Origin: an uncultured Spirochaetales bacterium
GTDB lineage: Bacteria; Spirochaetota; Spirochaetia; Sphaerochaetales; Sphaerochaetaceae
Length of the DNA: 64,000 nt
Assembly (NCBI GenBank): GCA_944393005.1
Contig: CALXYO010000001.1
Coordinates: forward strand, 372,001-436,000
Direction: 5' to 3'
This document shows, one piece after another, positions 27,570-36,678 of the stretch. Position numbers and translations under genes: made by a program. Below the pieces are notes generated by a model. It was given only the letters and a program-made list of their open reading frames with translations, ran no database searches and was not told the origin of the DNA. Each line of letters opens with the position of its first letter. The stretch's first letter is position 1.

Positions 27570-28820
27570 TCAGGATGCGATGACAAGGCGGCAGAATTTC
27601 TTCTTTCCGCACTTGAGCATGATCTCACCCTTGTCATCAAGATCATTCAGTGTGAGCTGGCAGCGTGAATCTGAAACCTTCACGCCATTAACCTCAGCAC
27701 CGCCCTGCACTACGATTGTACGGGCTTCGCTGTTCGATTTGCACAGTCCTGCCCTGACCATTGCGGAAAGCAGACCGAGTCCAGCTTCAAGTTCACTCTT
27801 CTCAACACTGACAGTGGGAATGCCTTCCCTGTTTGTGGAGGCTCCGCTGAAAAGCGCTTTTGCAGCTTCCCTTGCTCTGAGAGCTTCCTCTTCTCCATGG
27901 ATGATCTTTGTCTGTTCAAATGCAAGGCGTTCCTTTGCATCATTGATGTTTCTCGCAGGGTCTTCGTATTCACGGATTTCATCAAGGGACATGAAGGTGA
28001 AGAGCTTCATGAACTTTATGACATCAGCATCAGGAACGTTTCTCCAGTACTGATAGAAATCATAAACTGAGCACAGATTCTTATCGAGGAATATAGCGCC
28101 CTTCTCACTCTTGCCCATCTTCTTTCCGTCGGCCCTCATGATGAGGTTGAAAGTAAGACCGAAGCACTGCGGGCCGTCCATCCTGTTGATGAGATCAATA
28201 CCGCTTACGATGTTCCCCCACTGGTCGGCTCCGCCGATCTGAAGGCGGCAGCCTTCATTCTTGTTGAGCATATAGAAATCATAGGACTGCAGCAGCTGAT
28301 AGTTGAATTCTATGAAGCTGAGACCTCTTTCAAGACGCTGCTTCGTTCCTTCAAAAGTGAGCATGCGGTTTACAGAGAAATATCTGCCGATGTCACGCAG
28401 GAATTCAATATAGTTGAGTCCGACGAGCCAGTCAGCATTGTTCCTCATGATCGCATGACCGTAACCGGAGGAAACATTGTCTGAGAAATCGACGATCCTG
28501 GCAAACTGGTTCTTGAGAGCTTCCGCATTGGCCTGAACCTGCTCAAGGGTCAGAAGCTTTCTCATCTCGGTCTTGCCTGAAGGATCTCCGATAAGTCCGG
28601 TTCCTCCGCCTACCAGTGCGATGGGATTATGGCCATACTCCTGCAGATGTCTCATCGCATATACAGGAACTGTATGCCCGATGTGCATAGATGCACCGGA
28701 AGGGTCCACGCCGAGGTAGAATGTGACCGGCCCCTGATCCATGAGATCGGAAAGCTGGTCAAGATCAGTGCAGTCCTTCACGAAACCTCTGTCGAATAAT
28801 ACCTGTAAAGCCTTGTTCAT
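27570..28820 (-). CDS. tyrS: Tyrosyl-tRNA synthetase
   Basis: 416-residue class I synthetase. HIGH motif in MHIGHTVPVY, YNFLQSYD-type tyrosine pocket seen as YQLLQSYDFYML, GGADQWGN, and KMGKS in place of KMSKS. A C-terminal S4 RNA-binding domain starts near residue 350 (SNSEARTIVVQGGAEVNG). Third gene of the gltX-glyS-tyrS unit, 2 nt after glyS. Confidence 0.96.
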   Translation of the reverse strand: MNKALQVLFDRGFVKDCTDLDQLSDLMDQGPVTFYLGVDPSGASMHIGHTVPVYAMRHLQEYGHNPIALVGGGTGLIGDPSGKTEMRKLLTLEQVQANAEALKNQFARIVDFSDNVSSGYGHAIMRNNADWLVGLNYIEFLRDIGRYFSVNRMLTFEGTKQRLERGLSFIEFNYQLLQSYDFYMLNKNEGCRLQIGGADQWGNIVSGIDLINRMDGPQCFGLTFNLIMRADGKKMGKSEKGAIFLDKNLCSVYDFYQYWRNVPDADVIKFMKLFTFMSLDEIREYEDPARNINDAKERLAFEQTKIIHGEEEALRAREAAKALFSGASTNREGIPTVSVEKSELEAGLGLLSAMVRAGLCKSNSEARTIVVQGGAEVNGVKVSDSRCQLTLNDLDDKGEIMLKCGKKKFCRLVIAS

Positions 28821-28822
28821 AA

Positions 28823-30166
28823 TCAGCCCTCGACTCTCTTGTATGATTTCATGTAATCCCTGATGAAGGACACGAGTGAGGAGACACTGACTCTTTCCTG
28901 TCTCATGCTGTCGCGGAAACGGACTGTGACAGTCTGATCTTCAAGTGTCTGGTAATCAACAGTGACACAGTAAGGAGTGCCGATCTCATCCATTCTCCTG
29001 TATCTTCTGCCGATTGCTCCGCTCTGATCATAGAATGTGACGAAATCTTCCCTGAGTTCATGCTCAAGCTTTGATGCATACTCACCAAGTCCGTCCTTCT
29101 TGACAAGAGGCAGAACCGCAACCTTGACAGGAGCAATGACAGGATGGAAATGAAGGACAGTCCTGACATCTCCTTCAGGAGTCATTTCCTCATCATATGC
29201 ATCGCTGAGCGCCATCAGCACATTACGTGTGAGACCGGCTGATGTCTCAACGACATACGGGATATAGCGCTCATTTGTCTCAGGATCAAGATAGGTAAGG
29301 TCCTTTCCGCTGAACTTCTGATGCTGAGTGAGATCATAATCGGTTCTGGAATGGACACCTTCAAGTTCCTGCCAGCCCATCGGGAAGAGGAACTGGATGT
29401 CATATGCGTCTTTTGCATAGAATGCCAGTTCATCAGGACCGTGCTGATGCCATCTGAGATGCTCGGGATGAATGCCCATCTTGTGATAGAAGTCCATCCT
29501 CTGCTCTCTCCAGTACGGGAACCAGTAATCCTCCGTGCCCGGCTTGCAGAAGAACTGCATCTCCATCTGTTCAAATTCACAGGAGCGGAATATGAAGTTC
29601 TTGGTTGTGATCTCGTTTCTGAAAGACTTTCCCACCTGTGCGATGCCGAAAGGAATCTTCACGCGTGATGACTGGAGCACGTTCTTGAAATCGACATAGA
29701 TGCCCTGTGCGGTTTCCGGACGGAGATAGACGACGGATGCATTATCCTTGTTCGCACCGATATGGGTTTCAAACATGAGATTGAAGTTTCTCGGCTCGGT
29801 GAAACTGTCCCTGTTGCCGCAGACCGGGCATGGTGCATTGAGATCAATCTGATCTGCACGGAAACGGGATTTGCAGACCTTGCAGTCAACCATCGGGTCC
29901 GAGAAGTTGGAAACGTGACCGGAGGCCTCCCATACACGCGGATGCATGAGGATGGAAGCGTCAAGACCGACTATATTGTCATGCATCTGGGTCATTTCCT
30001 TCCACCAGAAATCACGGATGTTGTTCTTGAGATCAACACCGAGCGGACCATAGTCATATGCACCGTTGAGACCGCCGTAGATCTCGCTTGACTGGAAGAT
30101 GAAACCTCTTCTCCTGCAAAGCGAAATGATTTTATCCATTGTGACAACCTGTTTTTCTTCTGCCAT
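28823..30166 (-). CDS. glyS: Glycyl-tRNA synthetase, homodimeric type
   Basis: 447-residue class II synthetase of the eukaryote/archaea-like alpha2 form. Motif GGLNGAYDYGPLGVDLKNN, motif 2 region QVGKSFRNEI, cysteines of a zinc ribbon (VCKSRF and CPVCGNRDS), and C-terminal anticodon domain with VAVLPLVKKDG. Sits 2 nt after gltX and 2 nt before tyrS. Confidence 0.95.
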   Translation of the reverse strand: MAEEKQVVTMDKIISLCRRRGFIFQSSEIYGGLNGAYDYGPLGVDLKNNIRDFWWKEMTQMHDNIVGLDASILMHPRVWEASGHVSNFSDPMVDCKVCKSRFRADQIDLNAPCPVCGNRDSFTEPRNFNLMFETHIGANKDNASVVYLRPETAQGIYVDFKNVLQSSRVKIPFGIAQVGKSFRNEITTKNFIFRSCEFEQMEMQFFCKPGTEDYWFPYWREQRMDFYHKMGIHPEHLRWHQHGPDELAFYAKDAYDIQFLFPMGWQELEGVHSRTDYDLTQHQKFSGKDLTYLDPETNERYIPYVVETSAGLTRNVLMALSDAYDEEMTPEGDVRTVLHFHPVIAPVKVAVLPLVKKDGLGEYASKLEHELREDFVTFYDQSGAIGRRYRRMDEIGTPYCVTVDYQTLEDQTVTVRFRDSMRQERVSVSSLVSFIRDYMKSYKRVEG

Positions 30167-30168
30167 AG

Positions 30169-31650
30169 TTAATCCTCCTGAGTGAAAAGAGCCTTTGCCC
30201 TTTCAATTCTTCTCTCTGTCTCCTCAAGTCCGAGCAGTGAAATCGAGTCATGCAGAGGAAGTGATACCGTACTGTTGGTGATGGCGACCCTGATCGGCTG
30301 GAACACGCCGTTCAGTTTCACACCGAGTTCTTCTGAAAGTTTCCTTATATCCTCTTCTGTTTCGGCAAAGCTCTTACCTGCCTTTTCATTGGCAATCACG
30401 ATGCTGCTGCCTTTCAGGAATGCCTCTTTTGCACGGCTCTCGTCCATTCCCTTTGCGATATACTGACAAAGGTCGGTGCACGGCTCATCCCTGAAGAGGA
30501 AAGCCGAAAGAGGGACACAGTCAGAGAGAACCTTCATTCTCTCTCTCAGCGGCGGAGCAAGCTTATAGAGTTTCTCTTTCTCTTCTGCACTCACTTCACT
30601 GCTGATGAAGCCAGCCTTCTGAAGATAAGGCGTGATGAGGGATACTATTTCATCATCACTTTTTCTCCTTATGTACTGTCCGTTGAACCAGTCAAGCTTC
30701 TTGTAATCAAATGTGCCGGATGAGACATGAATGTTCTCAAGCACAAAGCATTTCTCAAGTTCCTCCTTCGAGAAGAACTCTGTCTGTCCGTCAAGAGACC
30801 AGCCGACAAGGGTGACATAGTTTATGATGGCCTCGGGAAGATATCCTTTCGCCCTGAAATCGCGCACCGCGGTATCTCCATGCCTCTTGCTGAGTTTCTG
30901 TCCGTCCTTGCCGCAGACCATAGGAAGATGGCAGTACACAGGAGGCTGCCAGCCGAATGCCTGATAAAGCAGGATATGAAGCGGGCCGGAGGGAATCCAT
31001 TCCTGTGCCCTCATTATATGTGTGATGCCCATGAGATGGTCGTCAATGACATTTGCAAGATGGTATGTTGGATAGCCGTCGGATTTCAGAAGAATCGGAT
31101 CGGGAGACACATCGCAGTTGCGGCGTGTGATATCACCCATGAGCACATCATGGAAAGTTGTCTTGCCTTCTGTGGGAACACGGAGTCTGATTACCGGCTT
31201 GATGCCGCTTGCCTCGGCAGCTTTTCTTTCCTCCTCGCTCAGGTTGGCACAGTGCCTGTCATATCCCTGATACCGGCTTTTTGAAGCTGCCTGCTGCTTT
31301 CTCACTTCCTCAAGGCGTTCGGGTGTGCAGTAACAGTAATATGCTTTTCCTTCATCCACAAGCTGCTTTGCATACTTCTGGTAAAGCTCCAGCCTTTCGG
31401 ACTGGATATAAGGACCATACGGTCCGCCTACGACAGGACCTTCGTCCCATTTTATACCGAGCCAGTCGAGAGTGTCATAAAGATCCTGAAGGGATTCATC
31501 ACTGTAACGCTCCCTGTCGGTATCCTCGATGCGGAGGATGAATTTTCCTCCCTGACTCTTTGCAAAAAAGTAATTGTAAAGTGCTGTGCGCACTCCTCCG
31601 ATATGCTGTAACCCAGTTGGCGACGGGGCATAGCGTACTCGAACTTCCAT
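30169..31650 (-). CDS. gltX: Glutamyl-tRNA synthetase
   Basis: 493-residue class I synthetase. HIGH-like motif in PSPTGLQHIGGVRTAL, EDTDRERYSDES, and KLSKRHGD. Normal length. RBS CGGAG 8 nt before the ATG; a sigma-70-type promoter is visible upstream. First gene of the synthetase operon. Confidence 0.95.
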   Translation of the reverse strand: MEVRVRYAPSPTGLQHIGGVRTALYNYFFAKSQGGKFILRIEDTDRERYSDESLQDLYDTLDWLGIKWDEGPVVGGPYGPYIQSERLELYQKYAKQLVDEGKAYYCYCTPERLEEVRKQQAASKSRYQGYDRHCANLSEEERKAAEASGIKPVIRLRVPTEGKTTFHDVLMGDITRRNCDVSPDPILLKSDGYPTYHLANVIDDHLMGITHIMRAQEWIPSGPLHILLYQAFGWQPPVYCHLPMVCGKDGQKLSKRHGDTAVRDFRAKGYLPEAIINYVTLVGWSLDGQTEFFSKEELEKCFVLENIHVSSGTFDYKKLDWFNGQYIRRKSDDEIVSLITPYLQKAGFISSEVSAEEKEKLYKLAPPLRERMKVLSDCVPLSAFLFRDEPCTDLCQYIAKGMDESRAKEAFLKGSSIVIANEKAGKSFAETEEDIRKLSEELGVKLNGVFQPIRVAITNSTVSLPLHDSISLLGLEETERRIERAKALFTQED

Positions 31651-31683
31651 TTTTATTCTCCGTTAAGCAAAAATAGTTAGTTC

Positions 31684-31712
31684 ATCTTATTGTTTTAACA
31701 AATATTGCACAA
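31684..31712 (-). promoter_or_regulatory. Promoter of the gltX-glyS-tyrS operon
   Basis: Minus-strand TTGTGC (31707-31712), 17-nt spacer, TAAGAT (31684-31689), about 34 nt before the gltX ATG. Confidence 0.6.
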
Positions 31713-31755
31713 CCGACAATGAAAGAAAAGTAATGAAAAAAGAACGCAATCCCCA

Positions 31756-32580
31756 TCACCACCTGAAGAATTCGATTGACGCAGAAATGGCCTCAGCCTC
31801 GCAGCGGGGGTTTATGTCATAGAAAACATAGTGAGTCGCATCCTTTATCCATCTGATCTCGGCAACGTCAGGGTACTGCTCTATCCATGAATAGCTGACG
31901 ACAGCATCCGATTCTGATGCCAGAACAAGAGCAGGCTTTTCCAGAAAGGCGAACTGCCTGACGGCATTACAGCGCAGGGCCTCCATTTCAAGAAGCTGTG
32001 CCGGATACATGTGTGAATAATACTCCTTTCCAAGAAGGGCATCATCGCAGGGGGCATTCTCGTAATGCAGATGATAGCGCGGGTCACTGTGCCACTGGAC
32101 AGGAAAGTCCCGTCCTGTCTTCAATGCCTGCCTGAGAGCATCCCTGTCCAGGGAAGGAATGCTGAAAGCAGGCATTGCAAGCACCAGCTTGCCAATATAA
32201 TCGTCAAATGACGAGATCACGGCAATCAGGCATCCCATCGAATGGGCAAGGATGTTTATCCGGTTGTAATCCTTCTTGATACGCTCAATGATCTTCGTGA
32301 TGAATATCATCCAGTCAAAACGGGTCGTGTTCATGAAATCCCTGCCGCTTGTACCCATGCCGGGAAGACGCGGGACGAAGACATCATAGCCCTCATCATA
32401 AAGAGCCTGTGCGGGAGACACGAGTTCACCGGGGTATCCTGCATAGCCGTGAATGCACAGCACGCATTCCTTTGCCTTCCTGTCATGCCGCAGCACAAAT
32501 GACCGTGCCGCATTTATCACAGGAGCCTTATCAGTATAGAGACCTTCGTATGCATGGGCGAAAGAATCGAATATGATCAT
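31756..32580 (-). CDS. Alpha/beta hydrolase (carboxylesterase/monoacylglycerol lipase-like)
   Basis: 274-residue serine hydrolase. Oxyanion HGYAGYPGE, nucleophile in AHSMGC (GxSxG type), acid near SESDAV and His in DATHYVF complete a plausible triad. No signal peptide, so cytosolic. Resembles the thermostable carboxylesterase Est30/EstD group. No Shine-Dalgarno is visible in front of the ATG. Substrate unknown; probably short-chain esters or a lipid. Confidence 0.8.
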   Translation of the reverse strand: MIIFDSFAHAYEGLYTDKAPVINAARSFVLRHDRKAKECVLCIHGYAGYPGELVSPAQALYDEGYDVFVPRLPGMGTSGRDFMNTTRFDWMIFITKIIERIKKDYNRINILAHSMGCLIAVISSFDDYIGKLVLAMPAFSIPSLDRDALRQALKTGRDFPVQWHSDPRYHLHYENAPCDDALLGKEYYSHMYPAQLLEMEALRCNAVRQFAFLEKPALVLASESDAVVSYSWIEQYPDVAEIRWIKDATHYVFYDINPRCEAEAISASIEFFRW

Positions 32581-32677
32581 CTGAATGCCGCCGGGGAAGC
32601 ATCACATCATCCGGCAGTTCCTCCTTTTATGAAAATACAGGCGGGAATCCCGTCTGAAAAGAGAAAGAGATCCGGAC

Positions 32678-33589
32678 TCAGTTCCAGATCCCCCTCCTCA
32701 CAAGATTCAGCAGGTCAATCCTGCTGCGTACTCCCGTCTTGTCGAAAATGTTCGTAATATGATTGCTCACCGTATTCACGCTGAGCGAGAGCTTCTGCGC
32801 AATCTCCTTATTGGTGTTGCCTTCGCAGATAAGCTCAATTATTTCCTCCTCCCTCTCAGTTATATGATAGAGGGAAAGATCAACGGCAGAGCCGTTCTTC
32901 TCCTCTTCCTTGTCCACTATTTCCTTCTCCTCGCTGAGTTTCCTGCTGATTGAAATGAAGAGGAATACAAGGATGACTATCGAATATGCAAGTATGATGA
33001 CCTGAGATGTGATGCTCCTTATATAATCAACGAAGAAGCTTGCCGTTATGAAAGGAAGGAGGCTCAGTCCGACTATCACGATCGTGAGGATCATGTGCCG
33101 GACATCCCTGTCCTCTATTCCCTTCCTGTTGTGGAGCATGACTACCAGACAGAAAGCTATCACGAACAGACAGATCAGGAAGCTCAGATGGCTCAGTATG
33201 ACACTGTCAAAGACAAGATCTGCTATGCTGACTCCAACAAAGACGAGAGAACATATGAAGAAAATCGTCTTATATGGATTTCTCCACGGATGCGCGATGA
33301 TCCATGTGGTGAAATATGGGACGAATGACAGAAGGAATGCCCCGTCAGCAATGACTATTGCCATCCATATGTAACGCAGTATGCTGTACACTGACGGCGA
33401 GAACGACAATGCGGACCAGGAATCCATGAGCTGAAAGAAAATGAGCCCCAGACTGGTCGCACAGAACACTATCATCGCCGCAGAGCGCGTCTGGCGGATG
33501 AGTTTCCTGTAAATGATGCTCAGCCCCAGATCAATACTTATGATGCATAGGGCCAAGCTTTCGGTAAGCAGTGCAATGCTGGCTTCCAT
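32678..33589 (-). CDS. Membrane-bound LuxR-type regulator
   Basis: 303 residues: seven hydrophobic segments (residues about 5-215) followed by a basic/acidic linker and a C-terminal LuxR HTH (LTEREEEIIELICEGNTNKE, then SLSVNTVSNHITNIF). A one-component regulator that would bind DNA from the membrane. It starts 3 nt after the stop of the RloB-like gene, which places it downstream in the same transcript. Targets unknown. Confidence 0.8.
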   Translation of the reverse strand: MEASIALLTESLALCIISIDLGLSIIYRKLIRQTRSAAMIVFCATSLGLIFFQLMDSWSALSFSPSVYSILRYIWMAIVIADGAFLLSFVPYFTTWIIAHPWRNPYKTIFFICSLVFVGVSIADLVFDSVILSHLSFLICLFVIAFCLVVMLHNRKGIEDRDVRHMILTIVIVGLSLLPFITASFFVDYIRSITSQVIILAYSIVILVFLFISISRKLSEEKEIVDKEEEKNGSAVDLSLYHITEREEEIIELICEGNTNKEIAQKLSLSVNTVSNHITNIFDKTGVRSRIDLLNLVRRGIWN

Positions 33590-33592
33590 ACC

Positions 33593-34222
33593 TTACTTGA
33601 ATACCTTTGTATTGTGCGACATGTCAGCCTGTCCACATACTTCAGTAATCATCTTGTTAAGTTCTGGCATTGTTGTTGCCTTCTCTCCTGTAGCCTGAAT
33701 CGCAAGCTTGTTGTAGTCCCTTGCATTCTGGTCAGCAAGCGAATGACGCGGGAAAAGCTTCATATGGAGATTCAGACCGTCCGTGAGAAGGTATTCCGGA
33801 GTCCATTCCAGACCGGGGATTGCCTTCCTGACTTCTCCTTCGAATACCGATGCATCCGCTATGAAGTGCTGAGGCTTTCCAAGGTGCAGGTAAAGCCAGA
33901 GAGAGAAGCCGGGATTGAAATAGCACAGCTGGATTCTCTTTCCTGCGCAGACTTCCTCGGCAGCCCTGACTTCCTCTGTGTTTGTATTCACGTCGTCAAA
34001 ACCGAAAAGAGCGAATGCGACATCATATTTCTTCCTGTTCTTTTCCTTCGTGGTGAAACTGATCAGATGCTTGAGATCCTTCGCACCAGCACATACGACT
34101 GTAAGGTTGCCGTAGCGGCAGTCCTTTCTCATCTGGGAAAAGAAGAGAGCTTCAGCTTCAGTGGCTGTAACAAGGAGCAATGTCCTTCTTGATTCCGTAC
34201 TGTTTCTTTTGCGTGTAGCCAT
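33593..34222 (-). CDS. RloB-like protein
   Basis: 209-residue protein of the RloB family (Toprim-like fold), commonly paired with a RloA ATPase in type I restriction or defence loci. Recognisable features: VTATEAEALFF in the place of the usual EGxxTE, the acidic FGFDDVNTNTEE and the family signature FNPGFSLWLYLHLGKP. The first acidic motif is degenerate, so catalytic activity is uncertain. ATG overlaps the RloA stop (TGATG). Confidence 0.7.
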   Translation of the reverse strand: MATRKRNSTESRRTLLLVTATEAEALFFSQMRKDCRYGNLTVVCAGAKDLKHLISFTTKEKNRKKYDVAFALFGFDDVNTNTEEVRAAEEVCAGKRIQLCYFNPGFSLWLYLHLGKPQHFIADASVFEGEVRKAIPGLEWTPEYLLTDGLNLHMKLFPRHSLADQNARDYNKLAIQATGEKATTMPELNKMITEVCGQADMSHNTKVFK

Positions 34223-35463
34223 CAGTCAGCCTCCTTTTCATCATTAACGAAATAGAACTCGCTGGTAATAGGCAGAGAACCGTATGCACCCTGCAGATAC
34301 TTCTCTCTCGTATTGGCCTTGCCGCGTGAAGCCTTGAAATCGGCAAGCGAGTAGTACTCGGTGCTTGACTCATGGTTCTTCTGTGCGAACCAGATACCGT
34401 CACGGCGGAGCAGACCTTCCTTGAGCAGGGACGGATTGCAGTCGACGACAAGCATCTGGCTTTCCTTGTTGCAGGCTTCGAAAATCTCGACGATATGACA
34501 GAGGACATCCGGATGCAGCAGCATGCCGAAGTCATCGACAACAAGCGTCTTGTGACTTGTGAAGCATTCAAAGAAAGCAACTGCCAGAGCTGTCAGACGT
34601 CTGAGGGAAAGGGATTCAAGAGTGAAGAGGTTCGAGTAGCCGTCAGCCTTCTTGTCATTGATGTAGACGTGCGTGAATACAACCTTGCCGTCTTCCCTGA
34701 CACCCACGCGGCGTATATCCGTGATATCGACGGCCCAGAAGAAGTTGGAAAGCTGCTCCCTCCAGCTCGGGTGCTTTGTGAGCATCTGCGCGATATAGTT
34801 TTCCGTTGCAGAGGATACGCCCATCGGCAGGATATGCAGGCTGTCAGTGAACCATGAATAGAGCATCGAACAGGTTTCTCCACCCTTTCTTGCAGCCATG
34901 CCGAGGAAGCTTGCCGTATCGGCAATCTTGCCGGCAAGGCGCTTCTTCTCGCCTCTGTACATCTTGCCGTAGCGGTAAGCATAGGCATTCTCCCCTTCCA
35001 CATACTTGCGTTCAAACATGAGCTTCTTTGAACCGTTGACTATATGGTAGAGAGTCTCTTCATAGATTCTGTCCTTGTTTGCGACGAAGCGGTAGCGTGC
35101 GATGACGGTCGGATTTTCATCGCTGTAGTCGCCCTTCGAAAGCAGAACCTCGATTTCAATCTCTGCCGGTTTTGTCTTCTCGACACCGTATGCGAAAACC
35201 GTGCCGGAAAGAGCACCCGCCAGAGGATTCTCATTCTCATCAGGACTGGTCACAACCCTGTTCAGGACTTCAAGCGCACGGACAAATGAGCTTTTTCCTG
35301 CACCGTTCGGTCCGATGATCGCGCTTGTCTTGATTGCCTTCAGCTTGTCGTTGATGACAACAACCTTGCTTTCAGGAAGGCGGTTATCCCTCAGTGCCTC
35401 AAAACTGATTTTCTGAGGGGACTTTACGGACTTGAAGTTCGCAATAGTCATATTCAGCAGCAT
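34222..35463 (-). CDS. RloA-like AAA/ABC-type ATPase
   Basis: 413-residue SMC/ABC-type ATPase of the AAA_15/AAA_21 group. Walker A in IIGPNGAGKSSFVRAL, signature region LESLSLRRLTAL, and Walker B LVVDDFGMLLHP, where the usual catalytic Glu is Asp. RBS AGGAGGT lies 6 nt before the ATG, behind a 7-bp hairpin. Pairs with the overlapping RloB-like gene. RloAB-type pairs are thought to be conflict or anti-phage modules; no restriction genes are next to this one. Confidence 0.72.
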   Translation of the reverse strand: MLLNMTIANFKSVKSPQKISFEALRDNRLPESKVVVINDKLKAIKTSAIIGPNGAGKSSFVRALEVLNRVVTSPDENENPLAGALSGTVFAYGVEKTKPAEIEIEVLLSKGDYSDENPTVIARYRFVANKDRIYEETLYHIVNGSKKLMFERKYVEGENAYAYRYGKMYRGEKKRLAGKIADTASFLGMAARKGGETCSMLYSWFTDSLHILPMGVSSATENYIAQMLTKHPSWREQLSNFFWAVDITDIRRVGVREDGKVVFTHVYINDKKADGYSNLFTLESLSLRRLTALAVAFFECFTSHKTLVVDDFGMLLHPDVLCHIVEIFEACNKESQMLVVDCNPSLLKEGLLRRDGIWFAQKNHESSTEYYSLADFKASRGKANTREKYLQGAYGSLPITSEFYFVNDEKEAD

Positions 35464-35476
35464 ATGCTTACCTCCT

Positions 35477-35499
35477 AAAAATGGGCGGCACCCATTTAA
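35477..35499 (-). terminator. Hairpin between the PHP gene and the RloA-like gene
   Basis: AAATGGG / CCCATTT with a 5-nt loop, TTT tail on the minus strand, 7 nt ahead of the RloA RBS. Either a weak terminator for the PHP gene or a structure controlling the ATPase gene. Confidence 0.45.
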
Positions 35500-35522
35500 T
35501 TTATTTTATAAGACGGCCTGTG

Positions 35523-36173
35523 TCAGTCCAGATTGTTCCGGACGAAGGCATCCATCTTTCTTGCGACATACGGATACTGGCCGAGTATCTCGTAGAGTTC
35601 AAGTGGAAGAGATTCCTCTCCGTGATTGTCTGTCGCCAGGAAGTCGACAAGACCGCTTTTCATCCAGAGCCGGCCGTTTTCCGTTCTGGCTCCCCTTGCA
35701 TTCACCTGCACCATACAGCCAAGTTCCTCATGAAGGACCTGGAAGAGATCACACTCCGGCGTGAGGAATTTATAGCGCTCCACATGTGCAAGTATGACAG
35801 TGTAGCCCTTCTCCCTGATCTTCCTCACCGTATCAAGATAGGACGGGGGAGCGAATGTCGGGTCGGTCTCGCACAGCACATGCGTGCCGAAATGTGGTAT
35901 GAAGCCGAGTTCCTTCTGGTCACGGATGTAGAATTCACTGCCAAGAGTGCATTCAATACCGGCTTTGGCGGCTTTTTCCCTTGCCCATTCGAAAGTGCTC
36001 TCTATCTTATCTCTTTTCGTGTCCACATAAGGATCGTCAATATGCGGAGAAAAGACTATTCTATCTATTCCTGCTTCCTTGTATCTTGCCATCATCGATG
36101 AGAACTTGTGCTTCTTCATTCTGCTGTCATCGACTTTCGGCAAGAGATGCGTATGGATGTCTATCACGATCAT
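35523..36173 (-). CDS. PHP-domain phosphatase (YwqE/CpsB-like)
   Basis: 216-residue PHP metal-dependent phosphoesterase related to the tyrosine-phosphatases CpsB/YwqE. Motifs: DIHTHLLPKVDD (metal ligands), VFSPHIDD, HFGTHVL, LAHVERY and ATDNHGEES. Full length for the family, but no capsule or tyrosine-kinase genes are close. No Shine-Dalgarno; TAAACT lies 6 nt upstream of the ATG. Confidence 0.8.
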   Translation of the reverse strand: MIVIDIHTHLLPKVDDSRMKKHKFSSMMARYKEAGIDRIVFSPHIDDPYVDTKRDKIESTFEWAREKAAKAGIECTLGSEFYIRDQKELGFIPHFGTHVLCETDPTFAPPSYLDTVRKIREKGYTVILAHVERYKFLTPECDLFQVLHEELGCMVQVNARGARTENGRLWMKSGLVDFLATDNHGEESLPLELYEILGQYPYVARKMDAFVRNNLD

Positions 36174-36179
36174 AAAACC

Positions 36180-36209
36180 AGTTTAATTTCTGCCTGCATA
36201 AAAAAGCAA
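36180..36209 (-). promoter_or_regulatory. Promoter abutting the PHP gene start (leaderless candidate)
   Basis: Minus-strand TTGCTT (36204-36209), 18-nt spacer, TAAACT (36180-36185), then 6 nt to the ATG at 36173. Confidence 0.45.
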
Positions 36210-36270
36210 GAAAAAATATCACATTTGCCGATATGGCAAAGAAGAGCCTGTGAAGTACAGGAAATAATGA

Positions 36271-36307
36271 AAAATGAAGGTAAATCAGCGCATTTTACCT
36301 TCATTTT
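36271..36307 (-). terminator. Strong terminator at the end of the proA operon
   Basis: Perfect 14-bp inverted repeat AAAATGAAGGTAAA / TTTACCTTCATTTT with a 9-nt loop, 51 nt after the last gene (36358). T-rich on the minus strand; symmetry means it could also act on the other strand. Confidence 0.75.
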
Positions 36308-36357
36308 CTGTTTTCATTTCCCATTTCAGGCTATTATTAATATTTTTTTTCTCAAAA

Positions 36358-36675
36358 CTACTTAATTTTTATTAAGTTTTCATCAATTCCGCTCAGCACA
36401 AGCGTCATGGAATCATCATTTTCAGCATGATCGAGTATCCATGTGAGTGCATCACTTCCCGCATCAGCAAGCATCTTGTCCGCATTCGTGACCAGAATCA
36501 CATCAAATGCGGAAGATGACACAAAGCGCTTGAGTGTCTCAAAAAGCTTTGCACCCTCTCCTTCCCTGAAACGCTTTGTCTTAGCCGTGAATACAGGAGA
36601 GGCGCCGCATACAAGGTGGGCATACTTTCTGTCTTTAACGAATTCAAGTCCGTCATCCATAGTTGTTATGATCAT
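36358..36675 (-). CDS. Hypothetical protein, unknown
   Basis: 105-residue protein that I do not recognise. It is mixed alpha/beta with strands KYAHLVCGA and FDVILVTNADKML and a final SMTLVLSGIDENLIKIK; no signal peptide or membrane segment. It begins 3 nt after the lipoprotein gene and is the last gene of the long operon, so expression is likely. Codon use looks like its neighbours. Confidence 0.6.
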   Translation of the reverse strand: MIITTMDDGLEFVKDRKYAHLVCGASPVFTAKTKRFREGEGAKLFETLKRFVSSSAFDVILVTNADKMLADAGSDALTWILDHAENDDSMTLVLSGIDENLIKIK

Positions 36676-36678
36676 AAG

